From assembly GCF_004795035.1 (NCBI RefSeq), contig NZ_SSBK01000001.1:310001-374000 (forward strand): DNA of 64,000 nt, in the 5' to 3' direction. Source of the stretch: Streptomyces sp. A0958. Its GTDB lineage: Bacteria > Actinomycetota > Actinomycetes > Streptomycetales > Streptomycetaceae. How positions within the stretch are numbered: the first letter of the stretch is position 1; the number at the start of each line of letters is the position of its first letter. The notes below the pieces were generated by a model. It ran no database searches. It had not been told where the DNA came from and saw only the letters and a list, made by a program, of their open reading frames with translations. The position numbers and the translations under genes were made by a program. Shown here one piece after another: positions 14,523 through 21,535 of this stretch.

Positions 14523-14894
14523 ATGCCCGCCGTAAGCGCTCCGGTCCGTGTCTGCGGGGCCGAAACCCCGATCCCGCCCCGCGTCGCCGAACTCGCCCTG
14601 TCCGTCGTCGTCTGGCCCGGCAAGGAGGTGGAGGAGGTAGTTTCCTGCGCCATCGAAGACCACCCCGACGACGAAGAACACTGGGCGCTCGTCCGCGAGT
14701 TGGACGGCCCGCACACCGGGGCCGTCTGGGTCGTCTGGACGGACCGCATCCCCCCGTACCGGGTCCGGCAGATTCCCGACTGTCGGGTGATCAACCCGGA
14801 GGGGCAGGCGTGCCCGCTGTACGAGGGACACCCGGGCCGGTGCCCGTTCGAGAGCGACACCCCGCCCGCGACCTCCGGCACCACTCACTTGTAG
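14523..14894 (+). CDS. Hypothetical protein with C-terminal Cys/His motif
   Basis: 123 residues. ATG 14523 follows an AAGGGA box. The N-terminal half is acidic (VVVWPGKEVEEVVSCAIEDH). The C-terminal part ACPLYEGHPGRCPFE has Cys-x5-8-His-x3-Cys spacing that could hold a metal ion and recurs in small streptomycete mobile-element proteins (C-L-x-GHPG-C). No function can be assigned. It stands alone between two hairpin terminators. Confidence 0.55.
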   Translation: MPAVSAPVRVCGAETPIPPRVAELALSVVVWPGKEVEEVVSCAIEDHPDDEEHWALVRELDGPHTGAVWVVWTDRIPPYRVRQIPDCRVINPEGQACPLYEGHPGRCPFESDTPPATSGTTHL

Positions 14895-14980
14895 CGCTCT
14901 CAAGCCCCACCCATCCGGCGTGTTCTCTCTCCGCCGGGCGGGTGGTCGTCGGCCCCCGCGTGACGTGGGGCTGACAGCAC

Positions 14981-15027
14981 GGGTCACGGCGTCCGGGGTG
15001 CGGTTCCCGCCCGCACCTTCGTGACCC
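14981..15027. terminator. Nested hairpin after 14894
   Basis: GGGTCACG (14981-14988) pairs with CGTGACCC (15020-15027), enclosing GGTGCGG/CCGCACC (14997-15003 with 15011-15017). It is a likely terminator for the plus-strand gene ending at 14894. Confidence 0.6.
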
Positions 15028-15029
15028 GC

Positions 15030-15079
15030 GAGAGCCCCGCTTGGCGGTCCCTCCCCCGAGACTGCCGCGCGGGGCTCTC
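15030..15079 (-). terminator. Terminator of the GntR gene
   Basis: GAGAGCCCCGC (15030-15040) pairs perfectly with GCGGGGCTCTC (15069-15079). The right arm overlaps the GntR stop codon (15078-15080). It and the adjacent hairpin separate the two converging transcripts. Confidence 0.75.
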
Positions 15080-15368
15080 ATGCGTCCGGAGCGTCGTCCT
15101 GGCCGTCGTCGCCGCGTGTCGGCTCGGCCACGTAGGTACCGCGCTGAGGCACGGTGAAGACCAGTTCCGCCGCGACCAGTTCTGCGACGGCACGGCGCAC
15201 CGTGGGGCGTGACAGCCCGTACTCATCGCACAAGCGCGACTCAGACGGGATAGGCCGACGGGGCTTCCAGTCGCCCCGCGCGAGCCGTGCGCGAAGGATG
15301 CCAGCGAGCTGCTGAAACGGGGGCTCGGGAGCGTCGCGCTCCACCAGGTCATCCGGGCCGTAGTCCAT
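15078..15368 (-). CDS. Small GntR-type winged-helix regulator without effector domain
   Basis: 96 residues, the only minus-strand gene of the element. The GntR winged helix spans about residues 17-82: FQQLAGILRARLARGDWKPR, then PIPSESRLCDEYGLSRPTVR, RAVAELVAAELV and a VPQRGTYVAE wing. Full GntR regulators are about 240 residues with a ligand domain; here only an acidic tail follows. Comparable single-domain proteins on streptomycete elements act as transfer or excision repressors (KorSA is a longer relative). It is divergent from 15551, so it probably controls the shared 15369-15550 region. Confidence 0.88.
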   Translation of the reverse strand: MDYGPDDLVERDAPEPPFQQLAGILRARLARGDWKPRRPIPSESRLCDEYGLSRPTVRRAVAELVAAELVFTVPQRGTYVAEPTRGDDGQDDAPDA

Positions 15369-15437
15369 ACGGAAACGCTATCGGCCCCGGGACAAGCGAG
15401 CACATCAGGCCATGTCCATTTACGTGCCTTTACAAGT

Positions 15438-15468
15438 GCTGACGTGTGTTGACGTTAAGGCTTATGCT
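15438..15468 (+). promoter_or_regulatory. Promoter with two TGACGT direct repeats
   Basis: TGACGT occurs at 15440-15445 and again at 15450-15455, one helical turn apart. The first sits where a -35 should be, 17 bp before TATGCT (15463-15468). A repressor bound to the repeats, perhaps the adjacent GntR protein, would block this promoter. Confidence 0.5.
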
Positions 15469-15482
15469 CGGGAAAGAAAGAC

Positions 15483-15518
15483 GCCCCGGCGAACCGGTCC
15501 TAAGCGGTCCGCCGGGGC
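15483..15518 (+). promoter_or_regulatory. Leader hairpin before 15551
   Basis: GCCCCGGCG (15483-15491) pairs with CGCCGGGGC (15510-15518), just after the expected transcription start. It could be an attenuator or a 5' stabiliser. Confidence 0.45.
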
Positions 15519-15550
15519 TCAGCCGACCAGCTTTAGGGAGCTGACCGACC

Positions 15551-15949
15551 GTGCGCGAGTTTATCGCCCTGCTTTCCTTCGCCCCCGCCGCAGCGGCGCT
15601 GTGGTACCTGATCAACCCCCGTCCGAAGAAGACGCCCCGCCGCCCCGGACGGCACTCCGCCGAATTCCTCGCCGCCGCCCGCCCCGAGCCTCACCGGTTC
15701 TGTGTCCATCACATGGACGTGACCGTTCCCGCGCACGTCCTCGCACGCACCATCCGCCCCCGACCGGACGACTTGGACCCCATCCGGCCGTACTACCGAG
15801 CGTGGGAGAACGACCCGTCCCACACGGTCCGGCTCCGGGTGATCCGCGAGCGGCAACGCGCGTTGGTCCGCGCTGCCATCGGCGCCCCGGACTCCCCTGT
15901 CTACCGCTACGAGAACGACCAGTTCGCCGCCGTGGGGGTGACCGCATGA
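15551..15949 (+). CDS. Single-pass membrane protein, unknown function
   Basis: 132 residues. One hydrophobic helix at residues 4-21 (FIALLSFAPAAAALWYLI) is followed by a basic stop-transfer sequence (PRPKKTPRRPGRH), so the remaining 100 residues are cytoplasmic. The soluble part has paired Cys/His (RFCVHHMDV) and an Arg-rich helix. GTG 15551 is preceded by AGGGAG ten bases upstream. It has its own regulated promoter and overlaps the next gene by four bases. A superinfection or entry-exclusion role would fit a membrane protein on an element but is not shown. Confidence 0.6.
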   Translation: MREFIALLSFAPAAAALWYLINPRPKKTPRRPGRHSAEFLAAARPEPHRFCVHHMDVTVPAHVLARTIRPRPDDLDPIRPYYRAWENDPSHTVRLRVIRERQRALVRAAIGAPDSPVYRYENDQFAAVGVTA

Positions 15950-16113
15950 CCGCCGAGCACCGGGGGGCCGTCTGTGCGGTCTGCAAGAAGTGGACCGACA
16001 CCCCGCGACCGCTCCGGTACATCGAAAGGCAGAGCGGCCCCGGGGTGACCCTGTACGGCTGCCCGAAGCACGCGCCGGAGCCGAGCCCCACGGAGGAGAC
16101 GAGAGAGCGCTAG
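15946..16113 (+). CDS. 55-residue zinc-ribbon-like protein
   Basis: Starts at an ATG overlapping the previous stop (ATGA). It contains CAVCKKWTD near residue 10 and YGCPKHAPE near residue 38, a CxxC...CxxH arrangement that would bind zinc, and a charged tail. It is the last gene of the element, 80 bp before the attachment site. Function unknown. Confidence 0.6.
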   Translation: MTAEHRGAVCAVCKKWTDTPRPLRYIERQSGPGVTLYGCPKHAPEPSPTEETRER

Positions 16114-16134
16114 GAAGGCGCACAGAGACGCGGA

Positions 16135-16165
16135 AGCCCCGTTCGGCCAAGTGCCGGACGGGGCT
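16135..16165 (+). terminator. Terminator at the right end of the element
   Basis: AGCCCCGT (16135-16142) pairs with ACGGGGCT (16158-16165); inner CGGC/GCCG extends the stem, and CTGTTGTT follows. It shields the chromosome from element transcription. Confidence 0.8.
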
Positions 16166-16194
16166 CTGTTGTTGCTGCGGACCAGCCCGTATGC

Positions 16195-16641
16195 TTAGAA
16201 CTGGTAGTCAGACGTGTCGGGGTCCGTGAGCACCGTCCACGTGCCGCCCGGCTCCTCGGCCTTGCGCTGGACCTTCGCGCCCAGGGTCTCCAGGCGGGCC
16301 ACCTCCGCGTCGCGGCGGTCCGGGCCCGCGTGGAGGTCCAGGTGGAGGCGGTTCTTCACCGTCTTCGGCTCCGGTACGCGCTGGAAGAGGAGCCGGCGGC
16401 CGTGACCGGTGCCGCTGTCCTGGTCGTACGGGTCGTCAGGGTGCCGTACGGCCGCCAGGTCGAGCCAGGCGCGGCGGCCGTGGGCGGTCGTGGTGAGCGT
16501 TTCCGGTACGGCACCGGTGCCCAGGAGGCGTTCGATCAGGGGGCTGTTGTCCTCGATCTCGTAGCCGAGGGCCTGGGACCAGAAGCCGGCCTGAGCGTGC
16601 GGGTCGGCCGCGTCGATGACGACTTTCCACTCAAGAGTCAT
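16195..16641 (-). CDS. VOC-family (glyoxalase-fold) protein with element-supplied C-terminus
   Basis: 148 residues. MTLEWKVVIDAADPHAQAGF, HGRRAWLDLA, the NRLHLDLHAG strand and GGTWTVLTDPD are standard for the actinobacterial VOC proteins that resemble bleomycin-resistance/glyoxalase folds. The last residues, DTSDYQF and the stop TAA, come from the mobile element; the native end (EGNEFCVQ) is stranded at 7446-7478. ATG 16641 overlaps the stop of the flavin monooxygenase, indicating coupling. Only the final strand is changed, so the protein may still fold. Confidence 0.9.
   Translation of the reverse strand: MTLEWKVVIDAADPHAQAGFWSQALGYEIEDNSPLIERLLGTGAVPETLTTTAHGRRAWLDLAAVRHPDDPYDQDSGTGHGRRLLFQRVPEPKTVKNRLHLDLHAGPDRRDAEVARLETLGAKVQRKAEEPGGTWTVLTDPDTSDYQF
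16197..16250. other. attR: right attachment junction of the integrative element
   Basis: The element half-site AGAACTGGTAGTCAGAC then GTGTCGGG leads into the core GGGTC (16220-16224); beyond it the sequence is VOC coding DNA. Joined head to tail with the left end it gives a 54-bp attP with 19 of 25 arm positions symmetric around GTCT. Confidence 0.85.
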
Positions 16642-18248
16642 GATCGGCATTCTGTCCCGGAATAGGGGATTCCGCCCAGGTGCGCCGCGATCTCCGCAAC
16701 GGCCCGTCCGTCGTCGGACCGGGCGATCAGGCCGACGTGGTTGTCCGGGCGGACCAGGACCAGCAGGTCGTCGTCCGGGCCGATGCCGTATGCCGAACGG
16801 GCGTGGCCCGCGTGGTCGGCCAGCCCGTACGGCCCGCCCGCGTGATGGCCCGGCTCGTACGGGCCGGGCGCGTCCACCCCGTACGCCCGCAGGTCCTCGC
16901 CGTGGGCCGCAGTCGCCTCCCGGAGCGCCCGGGTCGTGCCCGTACCGAAGCCGAGCAGGGTGAAGTGCGGGCCGGCGAAGGCATCGAAGAGGCGGATGGG
17001 GGCGCCGGTCGTCGCGTCGCGGCAGGGCGCGTCGGGGGCGCGGTCGCCCGGCCGGAGGCGGGATGTGGCGAGCGGGGAGGCGGCCAGGGAGCTCCAGCGG
17101 TAGCCGCCGCCCAGGCCGTTGGTGCCGGGGCCGACCGCCGAGTCGAGCCCGCCGCCCGGCTTCCTGATCGCTTCGAGCGTGGCCCGCAGCCGCTGCCCGC
17201 TGATGTCCAGGACCTCGGCGGCGACGGGCAGCCGCTCCTCCTCGTACGTGTCGAGCAGGGCGGGTCCGGCGAGCCCGGAGACGACCCGGGCGAGCTTCCA
17301 GCCCAGGTTGTACGCGTCCTGGATGCCGGTGTTCATGCCGAGGCCGCCCGCGATCGAGTGCACGTGCGCCGCGTCCCCGGCGAGGAAGGCCCGGCCCACC
17401 CGGTAGCGCGCGGCCATGCGCTCGTTGACCCGGTATGTGGAGAGCAGTGTCGCCTCGGTGAGGCGGTCGCCGGGCAGACCGGTGTGCTTGGCGAAGAGGC
17501 GGCGGAACCCGGCGAGCGACGGGGGTACCGGGGCGCCGGAGGCGTCGGTCTCGGGGCCGGCCTGGAACCACCAGCCCGACCGGGTGCCGGGGATCGGGCA
17601 GAGCATCACGGCGCCGTCCTCGTCGAACCACTGGTGCCAGAACCCGCGGTCCAACCCCTCGATCTCGACGTCCCCGCACACCATCTGCTGCGTCTCGGCC
17701 GTCCTCCCCTCGAACGGGATGCCGAGCAGCTTGCGCACCGCGCTGTGGCCGCCGTCGCAGCCGGCCACGTACGACGCCTCGATCCGGCCGCCACCGGCCA
17801 GCGTGGCGGTCACGGATGCCTCGCCCTCGGCCAGTGCCACGAGTTCGGAGCCGAGTTCGACGCGTACGCCGTACTCCGCGAGCCGGGCCCGCAGCACCTC
17901 CTCCAGCTGCCATTGGGCGATCATCCGGGGGCGGTCGTAGGGGGCGTCCGGGGTCGGCCGCAGGCCCGCGTACGGCTCGGCGTCGGCGATCGCCACCCCG
18001 CCCCGGTACTTGCGCATCGGCAGTGGCGCGGCCCCGGCGGCCAGGACCGCGTCGATGACCCCGAGGTCCTCCAGGACCTCCAGGGAGCGCGGGTTGGGGC
18101 CCTTGGCGCGCGAGCTGCGGGGGAACCGCGCGGACTTGTCGATGATCCGTACGCCGACGCCCCGGCGGGCGAGGTCGATGGCCAGGGTCAGTCCGGTGGG
18201 GCCTGAGCCGACGACGAGGACGGGGATCGGGGGTGCGGGCGCGGGCAT
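16638..18248 (-). CDS. FAD-dependent aromatic monooxygenase (PheA/TfdB or Rox type)
   Basis: 536 residues, group A flavin hydroxylase. The Rossmann fingerprint VLVVGSGPTGLTLAIDLARR is at residues 9-28, the DG motif is YVAGCDGGHSAVRKLLG at about 163, and the GD motif is RAFLAGDAAHVHSIAGGLGM at about 290, followed by NTGIQDAYNLGWKLA. A thioredoxin-like C-terminal domain follows, as in phenol hydroxylase and the rifampicin monooxygenases. Substrate unknown. ATG 18248 has AGGAG five bases away. An operator-like palindrome lies directly upstream. Confidence 0.9.
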   Translation of the reverse strand: MPAPAPPIPVLVVGSGPTGLTLAIDLARRGVGVRIIDKSARFPRSSRAKGPNPRSLEVLEDLGVIDAVLAAGAAPLPMRKYRGGVAIADAEPYAGLRPTPDAPYDRPRMIAQWQLEEVLRARLAEYGVRVELGSELVALAEGEASVTATLAGGGRIEASYVAGCDGGHSAVRKLLGIPFEGRTAETQQMVCGDVEIEGLDRGFWHQWFDEDGAVMLCPIPGTRSGWWFQAGPETDASGAPVPPSLAGFRRLFAKHTGLPGDRLTEATLLSTYRVNERMAARYRVGRAFLAGDAAHVHSIAGGLGMNTGIQDAYNLGWKLARVVSGLAGPALLDTYEEERLPVAAEVLDISGQRLRATLEAIRKPGGGLDSAVGPGTNGLGGGYRWSSLAASPLATSRLRPGDRAPDAPCRDATTGAPIRLFDAFAGPHFTLLGFGTGTTRALREATAAHGEDLRAYGVDAPGPYEPGHHAGGPYGLADHAGHARSAYGIGPDDDLLVLVRPDNHVGLIARSDDGRAVAEIAAHLGGIPYSGTECRS

Positions 18249-18295
18249 GCGTACTCCTGGGTCCGGTCGGATTACCGTGGACCCAAGGGAAACGT

Positions 18296-18321
18296 AACCG
18301 AGTTAAAAAAGCAACTAGGTT
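18296..18321. promoter_or_regulatory. Operator-like palindrome before the monooxygenase
   Basis: AACCGAGTT (18296-18304) and AACTAGGTT (18313-18321) form an inverted repeat with one mismatch, eight bases apart. It overlaps the rarD stop codon and sits 48 bp upstream of the monooxygenase start. It suits a TetR- or MarR-type repressor; none is adjacent now. Confidence 0.5.
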
Positions 18322-19292
18322 GCGCTTGTGCTGGTCTCCGTGCGGTCCGGGCCCGCCGGGGCGGCCGTCGCCGTCGCGGCCAGCCGGGCCGCCTGCGCCT
18401 GCACCCTCGTACGGCGGGACGTCCGCAGCGCGTCCCAGGTCAGCAGGGCGAGGGCCACCCAGACCAGGCCGAACCCGGCCCACCGCTCCGGCGGCATCTC
18501 CTCGTGGAAGTACACGATGCCCAGGAGGAACTGGAAGACCGGGGCCAGGTACTGGAGCAGCCCGAGCGTCGAGAGCGGTACCCGGATCGCGGCGGCCCCG
18601 AACAGGATCAGCGGCACGGCCGTGACGACACCGGTCGCCGCGAGCAGCGCCGCGTGTCCGGCGCCGTCCGAGGTGAAGGTCGACTCGCCCCGGGCGCTCA
18701 GCCACAGCAGATAACCGAGCGCGGGCACGAAGAGCACGGCGGTCTCGGCGGTGAGCGATTCCAGGCCGCCCATGTCGACCTTCTTCTTGACCAGGCCGTA
18801 CGTCGCGAACGAGAACGCCAGGACCAGCGAGATCCACGGCGGCTTCCCGTAGCCGATCGCCAGCACCAGCACCGCCGCGATGCCGGTGCCGACCGCCACC
18901 CACTGCGCCGGGCGCAGCCGTTCGCCCAGGAGCAGAACGCCCATGCCGATGGTGACCAGCGGGTTGATGAAGTAGCCGAGCGAGGCCTCGACGACATGGC
19001 CGTTGTTCACGGACCAGATGTACAGACCCCAGTTGACGGTGATCACCGCCGCCGCGAGGGTGAGCAGCCCCAGCTTGCGAGGCTGGCGCAGCAGCGGGCC
19101 GATCCAGGACCAGCGCCGCAGCACGAGCAGCAGGATTGCCACCACGCCGAGCGACCACACCATGCGGTGGGCCAGGATCTCGATCGCGCCGGCGGGCTTC
19201 AGCAGCGGCCAGAACAGCGGGACGATCCCCCACATGCCGTACGCGGTGAACCCGGACAGGAGCCCGGCCCGCTGGTCATTCGTCCCCTTCAC
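18315..19292 (-). CDS. rarD: RarD-family EamA transporter
   Basis: 325 residues with ten hydrophobic helices in two EamA repeats. The start AGLLSGFTAYGMWGIVPLFW, EILAHRMVWSL, NWGLYIWSVNNGHVVEASLG and YFINPLVTIGMGVLLLGERL are the RarD signature; the second half has FSFATYGLVKKK and LLQYLAPVFQFLLGIVYFHE. RarD proteins are inner-membrane drug/metabolite permeases, often linked to chloramphenicol sensitivity, with unknown natural substrate. GTG 19292 follows AGGAGGGG. The C-terminus is a 40-residue soluble Ala/Thr-rich tail. 66 bp separate it from the monooxygenase. Confidence 0.93.
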   Translation of the reverse strand: MKGTNDQRAGLLSGFTAYGMWGIVPLFWPLLKPAGAIEILAHRMVWSLGVVAILLLVLRRWSWIGPLLRQPRKLGLLTLAAAVITVNWGLYIWSVNNGHVVEASLGYFINPLVTIGMGVLLLGERLRPAQWVAVGTGIAAVLVLAIGYGKPPWISLVLAFSFATYGLVKKKVDMGGLESLTAETAVLFVPALGYLLWLSARGESTFTSDGAGHAALLAATGVVTAVPLILFGAAAIRVPLSTLGLLQYLAPVFQFLLGIVYFHEEMPPERWAGFGLVWVALALLTWDALRTSRRTRVQAQAARLAATATAAPAGPDRTETSTSAT

Positions 19293-19430
19293 GGGCCCCT
19301 CCTGGCGGATCTCTGTCGTATGTCTGTCGTACGACCGTCAACCAGACGAAGGTAACGCCGACAGGGCCCGATGTCATAGCCGTATCGTCAGACGGTCATG
19401 ACACCGGACCCGGGGGCCGAAGGGTGCGCC

Positions 19431-20297
19431 CTACAGTGCGGCGACCGCGGCGGCGACGGTGTCGGCCAGCGGGGTCGTCGGGCGGCCGATCAGACGGGCC
19501 AGCTCGCCGCTGGTCCCGGCCAGCCGCCCGCGCCGCACCGCCTCGTCCACGTCGACCAGGATCGCCGCGAAGCCCTCCGGCACCCCGGCACCGGTCAGGA
19601 TCTCCTGGTGCGCGGCGGCCGGGACGTCCCGGTGCGCGATCTCCTTGCCGGTGGCCTTCGCGACCTGGGCCGCGTACTCGGCGTACGACCAGGCGGTGTC
19701 CCCGCTCAGCTCGTACGCGCGGTTCAGGTGGCCCTCGCCGGCCAGGACGGCGGCGGCCGCGGCGGCGTAGTCGTCGCGGGTGGCGGAGGCGATCCGGCCC
19801 TCGCCCGCGTTGGCGACGACCGCGCCGTGTGCCAGGACGGGGGCCAGGTTGTCGGTGAGGTTCTCCGTGTACCAGCCGTTGCGCAGGAACGTGTACGGCA
19901 GGCCGGAGTCGAGGATCAGCTGCTCGGTCGCCCTGTGCTCGTCGGCCAGGGTGAAGTCCGCCTCGGGCCCGCCGAGAATGCCGGTGTACGCGAGCTGCGC
20001 CACCCCCGCCGCCTTCGCCGCGTCGATGACCGCGGTGTGCTGGGCGACCCGGCTGCCGACCGCGTTGCCGGAGATGAGCAGCACCCGGTCGCCGGGCCGG
20101 AACGCCTCGGCCAGGGTCTCGGGCCGGTCGTAGTCGGCGATGCGCAGCTCGACGCCCCGGGCGGCGAGGCCGGCGGCCTTCTCCTTGTCGCGGACTACGG
20201 CCGCGATCTCGCTCGCGGGGACGGCGGCGGTGGTCAGCAGGTGCTCGACGACGAGTCGGCCGAGTGCTCCGGTGGCTCCGGTGACGACGATGCTCAT
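19431..20297 (-). CDS. NmrA-type NAD(P)H:quinone oxidoreductase (QorB-like)
   Basis: 288 residues, atypical short-chain dehydrogenase. The nucleotide-binding start is SIVVTGATGALGRLVVEHLL, then AAVVRDKEKAAGLAARGVEL, YTGILGGPEADF and a LRNGWYTENL segment matching QOR2/YtfG enzymes that reduce quinones with NADPH. The Tyr-x3-Lys catalytic pair of classical SDRs is absent, as in that family. ATG 20297 is chosen because the sequence upstream is not coding. A palindromic TAG/CTA-rich site lies about 50 bp upstream. Confidence 0.88.
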   Translation of the reverse strand: MSIVVTGATGALGRLVVEHLLTTAAVPASEIAAVVRDKEKAAGLAARGVELRIADYDRPETLAEAFRPGDRVLLISGNAVGSRVAQHTAVIDAAKAAGVAQLAYTGILGGPEADFTLADEHRATEQLILDSGLPYTFLRNGWYTENLTDNLAPVLAHGAVVANAGEGRIASATRDDYAAAAAAVLAGEGHLNRAYELSGDTAWSYAEYAAQVAKATGKEIAHRDVPAAAHQEILTGAGVPEGFAAILVDVDEAVRRGRLAGTSGELARLIGRPTTPLADTVAAAVAAL

Positions 20298-20346
20298 GGG
20301 GTCTCTCCTCTGTCTTCGCTTCTCTTGCGCCACCCTACGGAATGCG

Positions 20347-20367
20347 CTAACTAAAAGATAGTGCTAG
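20347..20367. promoter_or_regulatory. Candidate HxlR-type operator
   Basis: CTAACTAAAAGATAGTGCTAG has nested inverted CTA/TAG and ACTA/TAGT arms and sits 50 bp before the NmrA gene. HxlR repressors of quinone reductases use such sites; the regulator gene itself is not adjacent. Confidence 0.45.
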
Positions 20368-20411
20368 GGAATGGTGAACCGGGAGGATGAACCGGGTGGG
20401 CGAACACACGA

Positions 20412-20454
20412 AAGCGCGCCGGTCACGCCCGCGAGGGGCGTGACCGGCGCGCTT
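20412..20454 (-). terminator. Perfect 19-bp stem terminator of the kor operon
   Basis: AAGCGCGCCGGTCACGCCC (20412-20430) pairs fully with 20436-20454 around a five-base loop. On the minus strand it is followed by TTTCG. Confidence 0.9.
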
Positions 20455-20476
20455 CAGCGTTACGGGGGCCGGCGGG

Positions 20477-21535
20477 TCAGCCGACCACCGTCCAGTTGTC
20501 GTTGCCCGCGAGCAGCGCGGCCAGGTCGCCCTTGCCGTCCCGCTCCACGGCCGCGTCCAGCTGCTCCGCCATCTTCGTGTCGTACACCGGCCGCTCCACG
20601 CTGCGCAGCACCCCGATCGGGGTGTGGTGCAGGGTGTCCGCGTCGGCGAGCCGCGACAGGGCGAACGCCGTCGTCGGGCTCGGGGCGTGCGCGTCGTGGA
20701 CGAGGATCTGCGACTTGTTCTCCTCGGTGACCGCGACCACCTGAAGGTCCCCGGTCAGCGAGTCCCGTACGACACCCTTGGTGCCGTCGGCCCCGAAGAC
20801 GATCGGCTGCCCGTGCTCCAGGCGGATCACCGCCTCCTGGGCCTGCTCCTTGTCCTTCAGGACCTCGAAAGCGCCGTCGTTGAAGATGTTGCAGTTCTGG
20901 TAGATCTCCACCAGCGCCGTGCCGGGGTGGTCGGCGGCGGCGCGCAGCACGCTCGTGAGGTGCTTGCGGTCGGAGTCGACGGTACGGGCGACGAACGACG
21001 CCTCCGCGCCGATCGCCAGCGACACCGGGTTGAACGGGGCGTCCAGCGAGCCCATCGGCGTCGACTTGGTGATCTTGCCCACCTCGGAGGTGGGGGAGTA
21101 CTGGCCCTTGGTCAGCCCGTAGATCCGGTTGTTGAACAGCAGGATCTTCAGGTTCACATTGCGGCGCAGGGCGTGGATCAGGTGGTTGCCGCCGATGGAC
21201 AGCGCGTCGCCGTCACCCGTGACGACCCAGACCGACAGGTCGCGCCGCGAGGTGGCGAGGCCCGTCGCGATGGAGGGGGCGCGGCCGTGGATCGAGTGCA
21301 TCCCGTAGGTGTTCATGTAGTACGGGAAACGGGAGGAGCAGCCGATGCCGGAGATGAAGACGATGTTCTCCTTCGCCAGACCGAGGTCGGGCATGAAGCC
21401 CTGCACGGCGGCGAGGACCGCGTAGTCACCGCAGCCGGGGCACCAGCGCACTTCCTGGTCGGACTTGAAGTCCTTCATGGACTGCTTCGCCTCGGCCTTG
21501 GGCACCAGCTGGAGCAGTTCGTTCGTCTCAGGCAT
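20477..21535 (-). CDS. korB: 2-oxoacid:ferredoxin oxidoreductase beta subunit
   Basis: 352 residues. It oxidatively decarboxylates 2-oxoglutarate (or a similar 2-oxoacid) to the CoA ester, reducing ferredoxin. WCPGCGDYAVLAAVQGF near residue 31 gives Fe-S ligands; the thiamine pyrophosphate motif is VVTGDGDALSIGGNHLIHAL with LLFNNRIYGLTKGQ; a further EIYQNCNIFN supplies the third cluster Cys. ATG 21535 overlaps the korA stop by eight bases, so the subunits are coupled. Confidence 0.95.
   Translation of the reverse strand: MPETNELLQLVPKAEAKQSMKDFKSDQEVRWCPGCGDYAVLAAVQGFMPDLGLAKENIVFISGIGCSSRFPYYMNTYGMHSIHGRAPSIATGLATSRRDLSVWVVTGDGDALSIGGNHLIHALRRNVNLKILLFNNRIYGLTKGQYSPTSEVGKITKSTPMGSLDAPFNPVSLAIGAEASFVARTVDSDRKHLTSVLRAAADHPGTALVEIYQNCNIFNDGAFEVLKDKEQAQEAVIRLEHGQPIVFGADGTKGVVRDSLTGDLQVVAVTEENKSQILVHDAHAPSPTTAFALSRLADADTLHHTPIGVLRSVERPVYDTKMAEQLDAAVERDGKGDLAALLAGNDNWTVVG

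Larger units (their letters stand above)
7479..16224. mobile_element. 8.75-kb serine-integrase element, candidate phage satellite
   Basis: Boundaries come from the split VOC gene and the shared GGGTC core. Content in order: large serine integrase; zinc-knuckle protein; two small genes; phage terminase small subunit; strong terminator; a small gene, DUF6879 and XRE-DUF5753; an operon of five small genes; one more small gene; a minus-strand GntR regulator; two small genes; terminator. There are no conjugation (TraB), replication, capsid, tail or large-terminase genes. The XRE section (11.6-13.3 kb) is visibly less GC-rich than the neighbours. Confidence 0.85.

Noticed and set aside
7479..16224. 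Element considered as an AICE-type conjugative element (pSAM2-like)
   Set aside because: There is no FtsK-like TraB translocase, no RepSA or primase-polymerase, and no tyrosine integrase next to a tRNA.
7479..16224. Element considered as a complete prophage
   Set aside because: There are no large terminase, portal, capsid, tail or lysis genes, and the length is too small.
16195..19233. A 1012-residue open frame spanning VOC, monooxygenase and rarD
   Set aside because: Only its VOC end is real; the rest is Arg/Pro-rich out-of-frame reading of the two neighbours.
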